From Streptomyces sp. CB03234 (GTDB taxonomy: Bacteria; Actinomycetota; Actinomycetes; Streptomycetales; Streptomycetaceae), in the NCBI RefSeq assembly GCF_001905885.1, contig NZ_LIYH01000005.1, positions 124,001-188,000 of the forward strand: DNA of 64,000 bases, read 5' to 3'. The notes under the pieces were generated by a model that saw only the letters and a list, made by a program, of their open reading frames with translations, had not been told where the DNA came from and searched no databases. Positions within the stretch are counted from its first letter, which is position 1. Every line of letters starts with the position of its first letter. Shown here piece after piece: positions 52,021 to 61,134 of the stretch. A program made the translations under genes and the position numbers.

Positions 52021-53235
52021 TCAGTGGTGAGCCGCGGGGACGGCGGCCGGCCCGGGGGCGGCCCCGGCGACGATCCGGCTGTCGCGCCGGGCATCGCGGC
52101 GTTCGAGGGCGCTGGAGAGGACGGCCAGTGCCAGGGCGGACGCGGCAAGGACGGCTCCGACCCAGTTGGGGGCGGTGATGCCGAGGCCCGCGGCGATGAC
52201 GACACCGCCGAGCCAGGCGGACAGCGCGTTGCCGAGGTTGAAGGCGCCGATGTTCACCGCGGAGGCGAGGGTGGGAGCACCGGAAGCCTGGTCCAGGACC
52301 CGCTTCTGCAGTGGCGGTACGGTCGCGAAGCCCAGCGCGCCAATGAGCGTGACCGTGATCGCGGCCGTGATCCGGTTGTGCGCCGTGACAGTGAACAGTG
52401 CCAGGACGACGGCGAGGGCGCCCAGCGATACGTACAGCAGTGGCATCAGCTTGCGGTCGGCGAACCTGCCGCCGATCAGATTGCCGCCGACCATGCCGAG
52501 GCCGAACAGGACCAGCAGCCAGGTCACCGAGGACTCGGCGAATCCGGCGGCCTCGGTCATCATCGGGGTGATGTAGGTGATGGCGGCGAACACGCCGCCG
52601 AAGCCCAGGACGGTCATCGCCATGGCCAGCAGGACCTGGACATTGCGGAAGGCGGCGAGCTCGTGGCGCAGTCGTACGCCTTCGGGCTTGGGCTGCTCCG
52701 GCACCAGCTTCGCGACTCCGAGCAGGCCGAGGACACCGAGGGCGGCGACGATGAAGAAGGTCGCGCGCCAGCCGGCCGTCTGGCCGATGAAGGTACCGGC
52801 CGGCACGCCGACCACATTGGCGACGGTCAGGCCGGTGAACATCATCGCGATCGCGCCGGCCTTCTTCTGCGGCGCGACCAGATCGGCGGCGACCACGGAG
52901 CCGATGCCGAAGAACGCGCCGTGGGCGAGCGAGGCGACGACCCGTCCGACCAGCATGAGGCCGAAGGCAGGGGCGACGGCGGACAGAACGTTGCCCGCGA
53001 TGAACAGCCCCATGAGAAGCATCAGCATGCGCTTGCGGGAGACCCGGGTCCCCAGGACTGTCATCAGTGGAGCGCCGAGGACGACGCCGAGTGCATAGCC
53101 CGTGACGAGGTAGCCGGCGGTCGGGATCGACACCTGATAGTCGGCCGCGACCTGGGGAAGCAGCCCCATGATCACGAACTCGGTGGTTCCGATCCCGAAG
53201 GCCCCGATGGCGAGGGCGAGGAGCGCGAGTGGCAT
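52021..53235 (-). CDS. MFS drug/sugar efflux transporter (AraJ/Cml-like)
   Basis: A 404-residue twelve-helix MFS protein. The helix 1 motif FGIGTTEFVIMGLLPQVAAD and the GYLVTGYALGVVLGAPLMT segment are typical of the arabinose-efflux/drug-exporter group. Start ATG 53235 has GGAAAGGG upstream. It is divergent from a MarR regulator with two TAATTGCA copies in the gap, a common drug-exporter arrangement. Confidence 0.92.
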   Translation of the reverse strand: MPLALLALAIGAFGIGTTEFVIMGLLPQVAADYQVSIPTAGYLVTGYALGVVLGAPLMTVLGTRVSRKRMLMLLMGLFIAGNVLSAVAPAFGLMLVGRVVASLAHGAFFGIGSVVAADLVAPQKKAGAIAMMFTGLTVANVVGVPAGTFIGQTAGWRATFFIVAALGVLGLLGVAKLVPEQPKPEGVRLRHELAAFRNVQVLLAMAMTVLGFGGVFAAITYITPMMTEAAGFAESSVTWLLVLFGLGMVGGNLIGGRFADRKLMPLLYVSLGALAVVLALFTVTAHNRITAAITVTLIGALGFATVPPLQKRVLDQASGAPTLASAVNIGAFNLGNALSAWLGGVVIAAGLGITAPNWVGAVLAASALALAVLSSALERRDARRDSRIVAGAAPGPAAVPAAHH

Positions 53236-53286
53236 GGGTGAACCCTTTCCCCAGAGGTTGCATCTGCGCCTTACGGGCGTCGACAA

Positions 53287-53311
53287 TAATTGCAGACGCT
53301 GGTTAATTGCA
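53287..53311. promoter_or_regulatory. Direct repeat TAATTGCA, probable MarR operator
   Basis: TAATTGCA at 53287-53294 and 53304-53311, spaced 17 bases, in the divergent MFS/MarR promoter region. The sequence is very AT-rich compared with its surroundings. Confidence 0.65.
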
Positions 53312-53379
53312 AGCGCGGGCTATTGCGGACGTCGTCTATCCTGGGGACAAGCCGCTCCGGGACAGAGGAGAGATCTCCC

Positions 53380-53841
53380 ATGACAGCCACAGGTCCGGCG
53401 CTCACCGCCCTCGCGCAGGGCTGGTGCGCCCTCTCTCTGCTCCACGGCAGGATCGAGGCCCGTATCGAGCGTGAGCTGGAGGCCAAGCACGGCCTGAGCG
53501 TGCGTGAGTTCTCCCTGCTCGATGTCCTCAGCCGACAGCACAACGGCCCCGGCGGCCACCTCCAGATGAAGCAGGTCGCCGACGCCGTCGTCCTCAGCCA
53601 GAGCGCCACCACCCGCCTGGTCACCCGCCTCGAGGACCGCGGACTGCTCACGCGCTATCTCTGCGACACCGATCGACGCGGTATCTACACCGACGTCACC
53701 GAGGCCGGCCTGGCGCTGCTCGCCGAGGCCCGGCCCACCAATGACGCCGCTCTGCGGGAAGCGCTCGACGAGGCCGCGAAGAACCCGGAGCTGGCCCCAC
53801 TGGTCAGGGCGGTCGAAGAGCTGCACGTACCAGTGGCCTGA
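53380..53841 (+). CDS. MarR family transcriptional regulator
   Basis: A 153-residue winged-helix regulator. The recognition helix region is QVADAVVLSQSATTRLVTRLEDRGLL (near residue 70), followed by the wing CDTDRRGIYTDVTEAG. The start ATG 53380 follows GAGGAG. It is divergent from the MFS exporter, so it most likely represses that gene and is released by the exporter's substrate. Confidence 0.93.
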   Translation: MTATGPALTALAQGWCALSLLHGRIEARIERELEAKHGLSVREFSLLDVLSRQHNGPGGHLQMKQVADAVVLSQSATTRLVTRLEDRGLLTRYLCDTDRRGIYTDVTEAGLALLAEARPTNDAALREALDEAAKNPELAPLVRAVEELHVPVA

Positions 53842-53879
53842 CCAGCCGCCGGGTAACACGCGGAAGTAGCCTGCGCCCC

Positions 53880-54332
53880 ATGAGCGATCTTGAGATCAGG
53901 CCTGCAGCCCCCGCCGACATCCCCGCGATCGTGGCCATGCTCGCCGACGACCCCCTGGGGGCGCAGCGTGAGTCGCCCGACGACCTCACTCCGTACTCCG
54001 CCGCCTTCGAGCGGCTGTCGGGCGACCCACATCAGCGTCTGGTCGTCGCCGTCCGCGATGAGCGGGTCGTCGGGACGCTCCACCTCACGATCATTCCGGG
54101 ACTGTCACGGCGTGGCGCCAACCGGTCGATCATCGAAGCCGTTCGCATACACGCCGATGAGCGCGGCGGCGGTCTGGGCACTCAGCTCATCGAATGGGCC
54201 ATCGCCGAGTCCCGGCGCGAGCAGTGCCAGTTGGTGCAACTGACGTCCGACGCCAGCCGCACCGACGCACACCGCTTCTACGAGCGGCTCGGCTTCGAAG
54301 CCTCGCATGTGGGCTTCAAAATGACGTTGTGA
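53880..54332 (+). CDS. GNAT family N-acetyltransferase
   Basis: A 150-residue acetyltransferase. The acetyl-CoA motif is seen in RIHADERGGGLGTQLIEWA (near residue 90), followed by HRFYERLGFEASHVGFKM typical of GNAT C-termini. It is 38 bases after the MarR gene and could be co-transcribed. Substrate unknown. Start ATG 53880. Confidence 0.9.
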   Translation: MSDLEIRPAAPADIPAIVAMLADDPLGAQRESPDDLTPYSAAFERLSGDPHQRLVVAVRDERVVGTLHLTIIPGLSRRGANRSIIEAVRIHADERGGGLGTQLIEWAIAESRREQCQLVQLTSDASRTDAHRFYERLGFEASHVGFKMTL

Positions 54333-54356
54333 CGTCCTCCCGCCCCGGGGCGCACC

Positions 54357-54370
54357 GTTTCACGTGAAAC
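54357..54370. other. parS site between convergent genes
   Basis: Exact GTTTCACGTGAAAC, one base from the stop codon of the minus-strand hydrolase gene and 24 bases after the GNAT stop. Confidence 0.92.
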
Positions 54371-54371
54371 A

Positions 54372-55748
54372 TCACAGCCCGCGCCAGCCCTCCGGGTCCA
54401 CACCGCCCGGCACCGCATCCCTCGGCTCGTACGGCTCGCGTGTGAACACGAACGAGCCGAGGTCCAAGTGACTGACGGAACCGTCCTCGCGCCGCACGGC
54501 CCGCAGCGTCTCTCCCGCGTAGTAGCCGTCCAGACCTGTCCAGGTGCCGTCCCCCTCTGCCCGGAAGTGCGAGGCACGTCCCTGACCCCGCAGGGGGCAC
54601 AGCTCCACACCGCCATCCGCGACCACGCGCAAGCCGTAGGAGTGCGTACCCCAGTACCACGGCCCGGTCAGCTCCAGCAGCGCCGGATCGACCTCGGGCA
54701 GCGGCCGCCAGGGCTCCGGAATGCGCGGCTCGGCGTCGGCCACGATACGTACGAGCTCGGCGGCGACCACTCCGGGCATCGGCCCGGACGTGGCGTTGGC
54801 CAGGGCGACCGCCGCGACACCGTCCTCCACGCTCACCCACAGGCCCGCGAGGAACCCCGGCAGGGAACCGCCGTGCCCCACCAGGGTGCGCTCGCCCGCG
54901 CGTACCAATTGGAGCCCGAGCCCATAGCAACCGTTCCAGTCCCCGGCCTCCGGCGGTACGGCAGGGGTACGCATCTCCCGCAGCGTCTCGGCGCTCAGCA
55001 CCCGCTCGTCGCCCTCCGCCAGGAAGGAGGCGAACCGGCACAGATCCGAGGCGGTCGACCACAACTGGCCCGCCGACGCCATCAGCCCGAGGTCCTCGGC
55101 CGGTTCGGGCATCATCACATCGGCCCACGGATGCACCGCCCAGCCACCGGCATACGGAGCGACAGGCCGGGTGCTGGTACGCCCCAGCCCCAGGGGTTCC
55201 AGGATCTCGGCTGTCAGCGCCTCCTCCCACGTCACCCCGCGCACTGCCTCGATCAGCGAACCCAGCAGCGTGTACCCGGTGTTGGAGTAGTGGTGTCGCC
55301 GCCCAGCCGGGTGCAGCAGCGGCCGCTCCCCGAGCACATCGGCGAGTTCCGGGCGCAACATCCCTGGCGTCCGCTCCCACCATGGTGACGGCGACTCGGC
55401 CGCAAGCCCGGCGCTGTGCCCGAGCAACTGAGCGATCGTCACATCCCCCACACCCGTCCCGGGCAGGTGCTTCTCCAGGGGATCCCCCAGGTCGAGCAGC
55501 CCCTCGTCCCGCAGCCGCATCACCAGAACCGCCGTGAACGGCTTGGTGATGGAACCGATCCGGTACTGCGTATCGGCATCCGGCACGTGCCCGTCGACGC
55601 AGCTGCGCCCGCCCTCCCACAGCAGCCGGCCGTCCCTGGCGACCGCGCCGACGAAAGAAGGCGTACGGCCCTCGGCCTGCGCGGTGGCCACCCGGTGCAG
55701 GAGGGCGCGCTCGGTGCTGGGGAGAAGTGTGCCGAAAGTTGACGTCAT
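54372..55748 (-). CDS. Serine beta-lactamase-like hydrolase (class C / esterase family)
   Basis: A 458-residue cytoplasmic-looking hydrolase. The SXXK motif is SITK (residues 66-69), the YXN motif YSNTGY near 154, and a HGGSLPG motif in place of KTG near 295. A C-terminal lipocalin-like domain (about 345-458) follows. No signal peptide is visible. Esterase or peptidase rather than antibiotic resistance is likely. Start ATG 55748. Confidence 0.88.
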   Translation of the reverse strand: MTSTFGTLLPSTERALLHRVATAQAEGRTPSFVGAVARDGRLLWEGGRSCVDGHVPDADTQYRIGSITKPFTAVLVMRLRDEGLLDLGDPLEKHLPGTGVGDVTIAQLLGHSAGLAAESPSPWWERTPGMLRPELADVLGERPLLHPAGRRHHYSNTGYTLLGSLIEAVRGVTWEEALTAEILEPLGLGRTSTRPVAPYAGGWAVHPWADVMMPEPAEDLGLMASAGQLWSTASDLCRFASFLAEGDERVLSAETLREMRTPAVPPEAGDWNGCYGLGLQLVRAGERTLVGHGGSLPGFLAGLWVSVEDGVAAVALANATSGPMPGVVAAELVRIVADAEPRIPEPWRPLPEVDPALLELTGPWYWGTHSYGLRVVADGGVELCPLRGQGRASHFRAEGDGTWTGLDGYYAGETLRAVRREDGSVSHLDLGSFVFTREPYEPRDAVPGGVDPEGWRGL

Positions 55749-55817
55749 GCCCCAGGTGTATCCGCCCGTGCCCGATCCCGTCGACCGCTTTGTGCCCCCG
55801 CTTGGCCGTACGACGCG

Positions 55818-56942
55818 CTATACGGCGCTGTACGACCGTGTTGTCTCCCGGACCGGCATGACCAGGGTGGTGAAGCTGCCCTGGTCCGCGGAACGGACCA
55901 CCACCGGCTGCGTCGGCGAAGAGATCTCCAGCAGGACGTCCGGACCCACCCCCGCGTCGAGCGCTGCCAGGAGCACATCCGGGTCGAAGGCGATACGCAG
56001 CGCCGGTCCGGTGCAGATGGCGCGCAGCGTGGTGCGTTCCGTTCCGGGAGCGGTGGCCACCAGCCTGCGCTCCTCGGTGTGCAGGGCGACCGCCGGGCTC
56101 CCGCAACGGCCGGTCAGCACCTCGCGGAGCTCGCCCCGCCCGGCGATGATCCGGTGCCGGGCCGGTGGCAGGCCGTCCAGAACCATCCGGTAGTCCGGGA
56201 AGGCACCGTCGACGACCGGCACAGCGCGCACCCGGTCCCCACTGCGGACCCAGGCGCCCGGCCCGTCGATCTCCATGGTGACCTCCGGCAGCCACAGCGC
56301 CCAGGCGGCGATGTCCCTCATCTCAGCGGCGTCCACCAGCACCTGACGCGGCCCGCCCCCGCCGGCCTCTGCCCGCAGCACCCGGACCGCCAGACGGAAG
56401 CGGTCGGTCGCCACCAACCGCACCTCCTGGCCGTCGAGTTCCAGCAGCACACAGCCCAGCTCGCGCAACTCCTCCCCTACGCCCGCCCCGGCCGCCGCCG
56501 GCGCCACCTGCCGTACGGCGCTGGCGAACTCCGCTCCGCCGACCCTGGCCCGCGTTCCCGTCCCCGGCCTCGTTCCCGATGCACCGGGCAGGTCGCACAG
56601 GATGTCCTCGACGGCCGCCTGGGCCGCCGCCGCCATGTCGCGGCTCCTTCGCGCATGGTCCTCCAGCACCGCGCGGGCCGCCTCCCGACCGCCGTCGAGC
56701 ACCACCAAGGCGTCCACCAGCGGCAGCCCCGCCTCCCGCAACCGCCGCACCACACCGGCACGCGCCTCCTGGCCCGGCTCGTAGTAGCGGTAGCCCGTCA
56801 CGCCGTCGACGTGTGCGGGGCGCAGCACACCGCAGTCGTCGTAGAACCGCAGGGCACTCGGCGCCAGCCCCACCCGCCGGGCGAAGGCCCCGATGCTCAA
56901 CCGCGCTCCGGTCCCGGCGATCCCGTCGATCTCCTCGTCCAT
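55818..56942 (-). CDS. MerR-type DNA-binding domain fused to two DNA polymerase III beta (sliding clamp) domains
   Basis: A 374-residue hybrid. Residues 14-82 are a MerR helix-turn-helix (LSIGAFARRVGLAPSALRFY, GVTGYRYYEP), then a short helix to about 115 and a Gly/Thr/Arg linker (119-136). From 137 on the sequence follows clamp domains II and III: CVLLELDGQEVRLVATDRFR (164-183), VDGAFPDYRMVL (244-255), LRIAFDPDVLLAAL (315-328), SSPTQPVVVR (341-350) and LVMPVR (360-365). Clamp domain I is missing, its place taken by the MerR part. A role as a DNA-bound regulator that senses clamp-binding peptides or forms ring-like dimers is possible but unproven. Start ATG 56942. Confidence 0.85.
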   Translation of the reverse strand: MDEEIDGIAGTGARLSIGAFARRVGLAPSALRFYDDCGVLRPAHVDGVTGYRYYEPGQEARAGVVRRLREAGLPLVDALVVLDGGREAARAVLEDHARRSRDMAAAAQAAVEDILCDLPGASGTRPGTGTRARVGGAEFASAVRQVAPAAAGAGVGEELRELGCVLLELDGQEVRLVATDRFRLAVRVLRAEAGGGGPRQVLVDAAEMRDIAAWALWLPEVTMEIDGPGAWVRSGDRVRAVPVVDGAFPDYRMVLDGLPPARHRIIAGRGELREVLTGRCGSPAVALHTEERRLVATAPGTERTTLRAICTGPALRIAFDPDVLLAALDAGVGPDVLLEISSPTQPVVVRSADQGSFTTLVMPVRETTRSYSAV

Positions 56943-57049
56943 GGCCGCGATTGTCGGCCTTCAAGCAGCGTGAAGGTCAAACGCCCCGGACCTGCAGGCA
57001 CCCGCTCTGCTGGCGGCGAAGACCGACCTGGCCGGCCGACGGCCTGACG

Positions 57050-57722
57050 ATGAGCGGGCACCTCGCGCTCTCCGCCGGTACCGACCGCCGCCCACATTCC
57101 TGATCGGGCCCGAGGGCCCGGGCCTGGACGACTTCCAGCGCCGCCGGGCCGACGCCCTCGCCGAACTGGGGTACGTCACGCTGGCCTTCGACCTCCACGG
57201 CGGGCACTGGTTCACCGACCCACAGGAGATGCTGGCGCGCGTGACCCCGCTGCTCGCCGACCCCGACAGGATGCGGGGTATCGGCCATGCGGCACTGGAT
57301 GTGCTGCGTGCCGAACCGCGGACCGACCCCGACCGGATCGCCGCCATCGGCTACGGCACCGGGGGCGCGATCGTGCTGGAACTCGGGCGCGAGGGCGTCA
57401 ATCTGCGGGCGATCGGGCGGTCAACGCACTGACCACGGGCCGACCGGGCGAGGCGGCACGCATCCGTTGCCCCGTGTGGGCCGGGGTCGGATCGGAGGGC
57501 CCGATCATGCCCGCTGAGCAACGGGACGCGTTCACCGCCGAGATGCAGGCCGCGGGCGTCGACTGGCGCCTCGTGGTCTTCGGCGGAGCCCTGCACGCTT
57601 TCCACCACCCGCCGGTCGACCAGACCGTGCTCCCCGGCGTCGGCCACCACCGTCAGCACGCGCAGCGGGCCTGGCGAGACATCGTCGACCTGCTCGCCGA
57701 GTGCCTGCCCGTAACGCAGTGA
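57050..57722 (+). pseudogene. Dienelactone-hydrolase-family pseudogene with two frameshifts
   Basis: Frame 2 reads DGLTMSGHLALSAGTDRRP from about 57038 and stops at 57103. Frame 1 then continues LIGPEGPGLDDFQRRRADAL to AAIGYGTGGAIVLELGREG and stops at 57432. Frame 3 goes on with AVNALTTGRPGEAARI, CPVWAGVGSEGPIMPAEQRD and FGGALHAFHHPPVDQT to 57722. The three pieces join into one alpha/beta hydrolase, so two frameshifts (near 57090 and 57415) are needed. The nucleophile motif has GYGTGG instead of the usual GXCXGG. A natural start is not visible. Confidence 0.75.
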
Positions 57723-57755
57723 ATGACACGGAGCCAGAACCGCCAGGCCGGGCGA

Positions 57756-59246
57756 TCAGGTCTGTGCCATGTCCACGAACCGCGAGTAGTGGCCCTGGAA
57801 GGCCACGGTGATCGTCGCCGTCGGGCCGTTACGGTGCTTGGCCACGATCAGGTCCGCCTCGCCCGCGCGGGGCGACTCCTTCTCGTACGCGTCCTCGCGG
57901 TGCAGCAGGATGACCATGTCCGCGTCCTGCTCGATGGAGCCGGACTCACGGAGGTCCGAGACCATCGGCTTCTTGTCCGTACGCTGCTCGGGGCCACGGT
58001 TCAGCTGTGAGAGCGCGATCACCGGAAGCTCCAGCTCCTTGGCCAGCAGCTTCAGGTTTCGCGACATGTCGGAGACCTCCTGCTGCCGGCTCTCGGCGCG
58101 CTTGGAGCCACCGGACTGCATCAGCTGGAGGTAGTCGATGACGACCAGCTTCAGGTTGTTCCGCTGCTTGAGCCGACGGCACTTGGCGCGGATCTCCATC
58201 ATCGACAGGTTCGGGGAGTCGTCGATGTAGAGCGGGGCCTGCGACACATCCGGCATCCGCCGCGCCAGCCTCGTCCAGTCCTCGTCCGTCATCGTGCCGG
58301 AACGCATATGGTGCAGCGCCACGCGAGCCTCCGCCGACAGCAGGCGCATCGCGATCTCGTTGCGGCCCATTTCAAGGGAGAAAATGACGCTCGGCAGGTT
58401 GTTCTTGATCGACGCCGCGCGGGCGAAGTCCAGCGCCAGCGTCGACTTTCCCATGGCGGGACGGGCCGCGATGACGATCATCTGGCCGGGGTGCAGGCCG
58501 TTCGTCAGCGAGTCGAAATCCGTGAAGCCCGTCGGTACGCCGGTCATCTCGCCGCTGCGCGAACCGATCGCCTCGATCTCGTCGAGAGCGCCCTCCATGA
58601 TGTCGCCGAGCGGCAGGTAGTCCTCGCTCGTGCGCTGCTCGGTGACCGCGTAGATCTCCGCCTGGGCCGAGTTGACGATCTCGTCGACATCGCCGTCGGC
58701 GGCGTATCCCATCTGCGTGATCTTGGTGCCGGCCTGGACGAGACGGCGCAGCACCGCACGCTCGTGGACGATCTCCGCGTAGTACGAGGCGTTCGCCGCG
58801 GTCGGTACCGACTGGACCAGGGTGTGCAGGTACGACGCGCCGCCGACCCGGTTGATCTCCCCGCGCTTGGTCAGCTCGGCGCCCACCGTGATGGGGTCGG
58901 CCGGCTCCCCCTTGGCGTAGAGGTCCAGGATGGCGGTGTAGATGGTCTCGTGGGCCGGCTTGTAGAAGTCGTGGCCCTTGATGATCTCCACGACGTCCGC
59001 GATGGCGTCCTTGGAGAGCAGCATGCCGCCGAGCACGGACTGCTCGGCGTCGAGGTCCTGCGGCGGCACCCGCTCGAACCCGCCCGCGCCACTGTCCCAG
59101 GGTCCGCTCTCGCTGCCCCGCTCGTGCTGCTCGTCGCGGCCCATACCGCGCCCGCGATTGTCACCGCCGCGCGGACGGGTGACGGGCAGACGGTCACTGG
59201 GACCGGTGTCGGCCCAGGGGTCGTCCAAGGGCTCGGGAATGCTCAC
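57756..59246 (-). CDS. dnaB: Replicative DNA helicase DnaB
   Basis: A 496-residue hexameric helicase. The N-terminal domain starts near residue 45 (ERVPPQDLDAEQSVLGGMLL). The RecA-like C-terminal domain has Walker A RPAMGKSTLALDFA (near residue 245), Walker B LVVIDYLQLM and the arginine-finger region DLRESGSIEQDADMV. No intein is present. A 45-residue Gly/Arg-rich N-terminal extension (VSIPEPLDDPWADTG to GFERV) is seen. GTG 59246 has GGAGGTGG upstream. Three DnaA boxes lie in its promoter region. Confidence 0.96.
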   Translation of the reverse strand: MSIPEPLDDPWADTGPSDRLPVTRPRGGDNRGRGMGRDEQHERGSESGPWDSGAGGFERVPPQDLDAEQSVLGGMLLSKDAIADVVEIIKGHDFYKPAHETIYTAILDLYAKGEPADPITVGAELTKRGEINRVGGASYLHTLVQSVPTAANASYYAEIVHERAVLRRLVQAGTKITQMGYAADGDVDEIVNSAQAEIYAVTEQRTSEDYLPLGDIMEGALDEIEAIGSRSGEMTGVPTGFTDFDSLTNGLHPGQMIVIAARPAMGKSTLALDFARAASIKNNLPSVIFSLEMGRNEIAMRLLSAEARVALHHMRSGTMTDEDWTRLARRMPDVSQAPLYIDDSPNLSMMEIRAKCRRLKQRNNLKLVVIDYLQLMQSGGSKRAESRQQEVSDMSRNLKLLAKELELPVIALSQLNRGPEQRTDKKPMVSDLRESGSIEQDADMVILLHREDAYEKESPRAGEADLIVAKHRNGPTATITVAFQGHYSRFVDMAQT

Positions 59247-59670
59247 CGGCCCACCTCCTCCCGTCCGCTCCGCGGACCCTCGCCGTGCCACTCTTTCTAC
59301 GGCACGACACTGACAAAGCGAGAGGCTCAACCCCGCTTCTGGCGCGTCGAGCGCCGGACCACGGTAGGCCCGCGGGCACCGTCAGCCAATCTGGTTATCC
59401 ACAGGGCCTGTGGGTGAAGACCCAGATGCTGTGGAGAACCCCGCAGAACCTGTGCACGGAGCGGGGGACAGCCGTGTGGACAAACTCATAGCCCGACCGA
59501 GAGACCCCAACTGACCTGGTCTTTTTCCATCCACTGGCTGTGGGGGAGAAAAACTTTCCCGGCTGGGCCAAGATCAGAACAAACGGCGCACACCCCAGCC
59601 GCCACCAGGGCGATCGGTAAGGACCAGTTAGCCCTTGCATCTCTTACCTGTGGAAGATTAGATTGCTCCC
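59247..59670. promoter_or_regulatory. dnaB-MATE divergent promoter region with three DnaA boxes
   Basis: No credible gene lies in these 424 bases. DnaA boxes: TTATCCACA (59395-59403), TGTGGAGAA (59430-59438, weak) and TGTGGACAA (59475-59483, reverse of TTGTCCACA). A good promoter for the MATE gene reads TTGCAT (59635-59640), 17-base spacer, TTAGAT (59658-59663), seven bases before the ATG, so that transcript may be leaderless. Confidence 0.7.
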
Positions 59671-61008
59671 ATGACCCAGGCCCCCGCGCGACCGAAGAGC
59701 GAACGACGCCGACACGACCGCGAGATCATCGCGCTCGCCGTCCCGGCCTTCGGAGCGCTCGTCGCCGAGCCGCTTTTCGTGTTGGTCGACAGCGCCATCG
59801 TCGGCCACCTCGGCACCCCGCAGCTCGCCGGGCTCGGCATCGCAGCCGCCCTGCTCTCCACCGCCGTGAGCGTCTTCGTCTTCCTCGCCTACGCCACCAC
59901 CGCGGCCGTCGCCCGCAGGGTAGGCGCCGGTGACCTGCCCTCGGCCATCCGCCAGGGCATGGACGGCATCTGGCTGGCACTGCTCCTGGGTCTGGCCGTC
60001 ATCGCCTTCACCCTGCCCACGGCACCCTGGCTGGTCGAGGTCTTCGGCGCCTCAGGCACAGCCTCCCCCTACGCCACCACCTACCTGCGCATCTCCAGCC
60101 TCGGCATACCGGCGATGCTGATCGTGCTCGCCGCCACCGGCGTCCTCCGCGGCCTGCAGGACACCAGGACCCCCCTGTACGTCGCCATCGCCGGCTTCAC
60201 CGCCAATGCGGTGCTCAACGTGGCGCTCGTCTACGGTGCCGGGCTCGGCATCGCCGGATCCGCCTGGGGCACGGTGATAGCCCAGTGCGGCATGGCCGCT
60301 GCCTACCTCTTCGTGGTCGTACGGGGAGCACGGCGCCACGGCGCATCGCTGCGGCCGGACGCCGCCGGCATACGGGCGAGCGCCCAAGCAGGCGTCCCCC
60401 TCCTCATCCGTACGCTCTCACTGCGCGCGATCTTGATGATCGCCACCGCCGTCGCCGCCCGGCTGGGGGACGTCGATGTCGCCGCCCACCAGATCATCCT
60501 GTCCCTGTGGAGCCTGATGGCCTTCGCCCTGGACGCCATCGCCATAGCAGGGCAGGCCATCATCGGCCGCTACCTGGGCGCGGGCGACGCCGATGGGGCA
60601 CGGCGAGCCTGCCGACGTATGGTCGAGTGGGGCATCGCCTCCGGCCTGGTGCTCGGCGCGCTGATCGTCCTGGCCCGGCCACTTTTCATCCCGCTGTTCA
60701 CCAGCGACCCCACCGTGAAGGACACGCTCCTGCCCGCGCTGCTCGTCGTGGCGCTCTCGCAGCCGATCGCCGGAGTGGTCTTCGTCCTGGACGGTGTGCT
60801 GATGGGCGCCGGAGACGGCCCCTATCTGGCGGGCGCGATGGTCGTGACGCTCGCCGTCTTCGCACCGGTCGCCCTGCTGGTGCCCGCACTCGGCGGCGGA
60901 CTCACGGCCCTGTGGTGGGCGATGGGGCTGATGATGACGGTCCGGATGCTGACGCTCTGGCTGCGCATGCGGTCCGGCCGCTGGGTGGTCACGGGCGCCA
61001 CACGCTGA
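59671..61008 (+). CDS. MATE family (DinF-like) multidrug/organic cation exporter
   Basis: A 445-residue protein with about twelve helices. The start VPAFGALVAEPLFVLVDSAIVGHLGTP is the family's hallmark N-terminus, and the middle SAWGTVIAQCGMAAAYLF loop is seen. MATE proteins exchange cations or drugs for Na+ or H+. It is divergent from dnaB. Start ATG 59671 is directly downstream of a good -35/-10 promoter. Confidence 0.93.
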   Translation: MTQAPARPKSERRRHDREIIALAVPAFGALVAEPLFVLVDSAIVGHLGTPQLAGLGIAAALLSTAVSVFVFLAYATTAAVARRVGAGDLPSAIRQGMDGIWLALLLGLAVIAFTLPTAPWLVEVFGASGTASPYATTYLRISSLGIPAMLIVLAATGVLRGLQDTRTPLYVAIAGFTANAVLNVALVYGAGLGIAGSAWGTVIAQCGMAAAYLFVVVRGARRHGASLRPDAAGIRASAQAGVPLLIRTLSLRAILMIATAVAARLGDVDVAAHQIILSLWSLMAFALDAIAIAGQAIIGRYLGAGDADGARRACRRMVEWGIASGLVLGALIVLARPLFIPLFTSDPTVKDTLLPALLVVALSQPIAGVVFVLDGVLMGAGDGPYLAGAMVVTLAVFAPVALLVPALGGGLTALWWAMGLMMTVRMLTLWLRMRSGRWVVTGATR

Positions 61009-61020
61009 CCCAAGGGGCAT

Positions 61021-61034
61021 GTTTCACGTGAAAC
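61021..61034. other. parS site, perfect 16-mer
   Basis: The surrounding 16 bases are TGTTTCACGTGAAACA (61020-61035). It lies between the MATE stop and the terminator of the rplI operon. Confidence 0.93.
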
Positions 61035-61063
61035 ATCACCAAAGGGCACCACAAGCGCAGCAG

Positions 61064-61092
61064 AAGGACCGCACCCGGAGGTGCGGCCCTTC
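61064..61092. terminator. Terminator between convergent MATE and rplI operon
   Basis: CCGCACC-CGGA-GGTGCGG (61069-61086) flanked by AAGG and CCTT. It should act on both strands. Confidence 0.8.
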
Positions 61093-61134
61093 TGTCACGC
61101 GGGACGATCGCTAGGCGATCGCTGAGCGCAGTGC

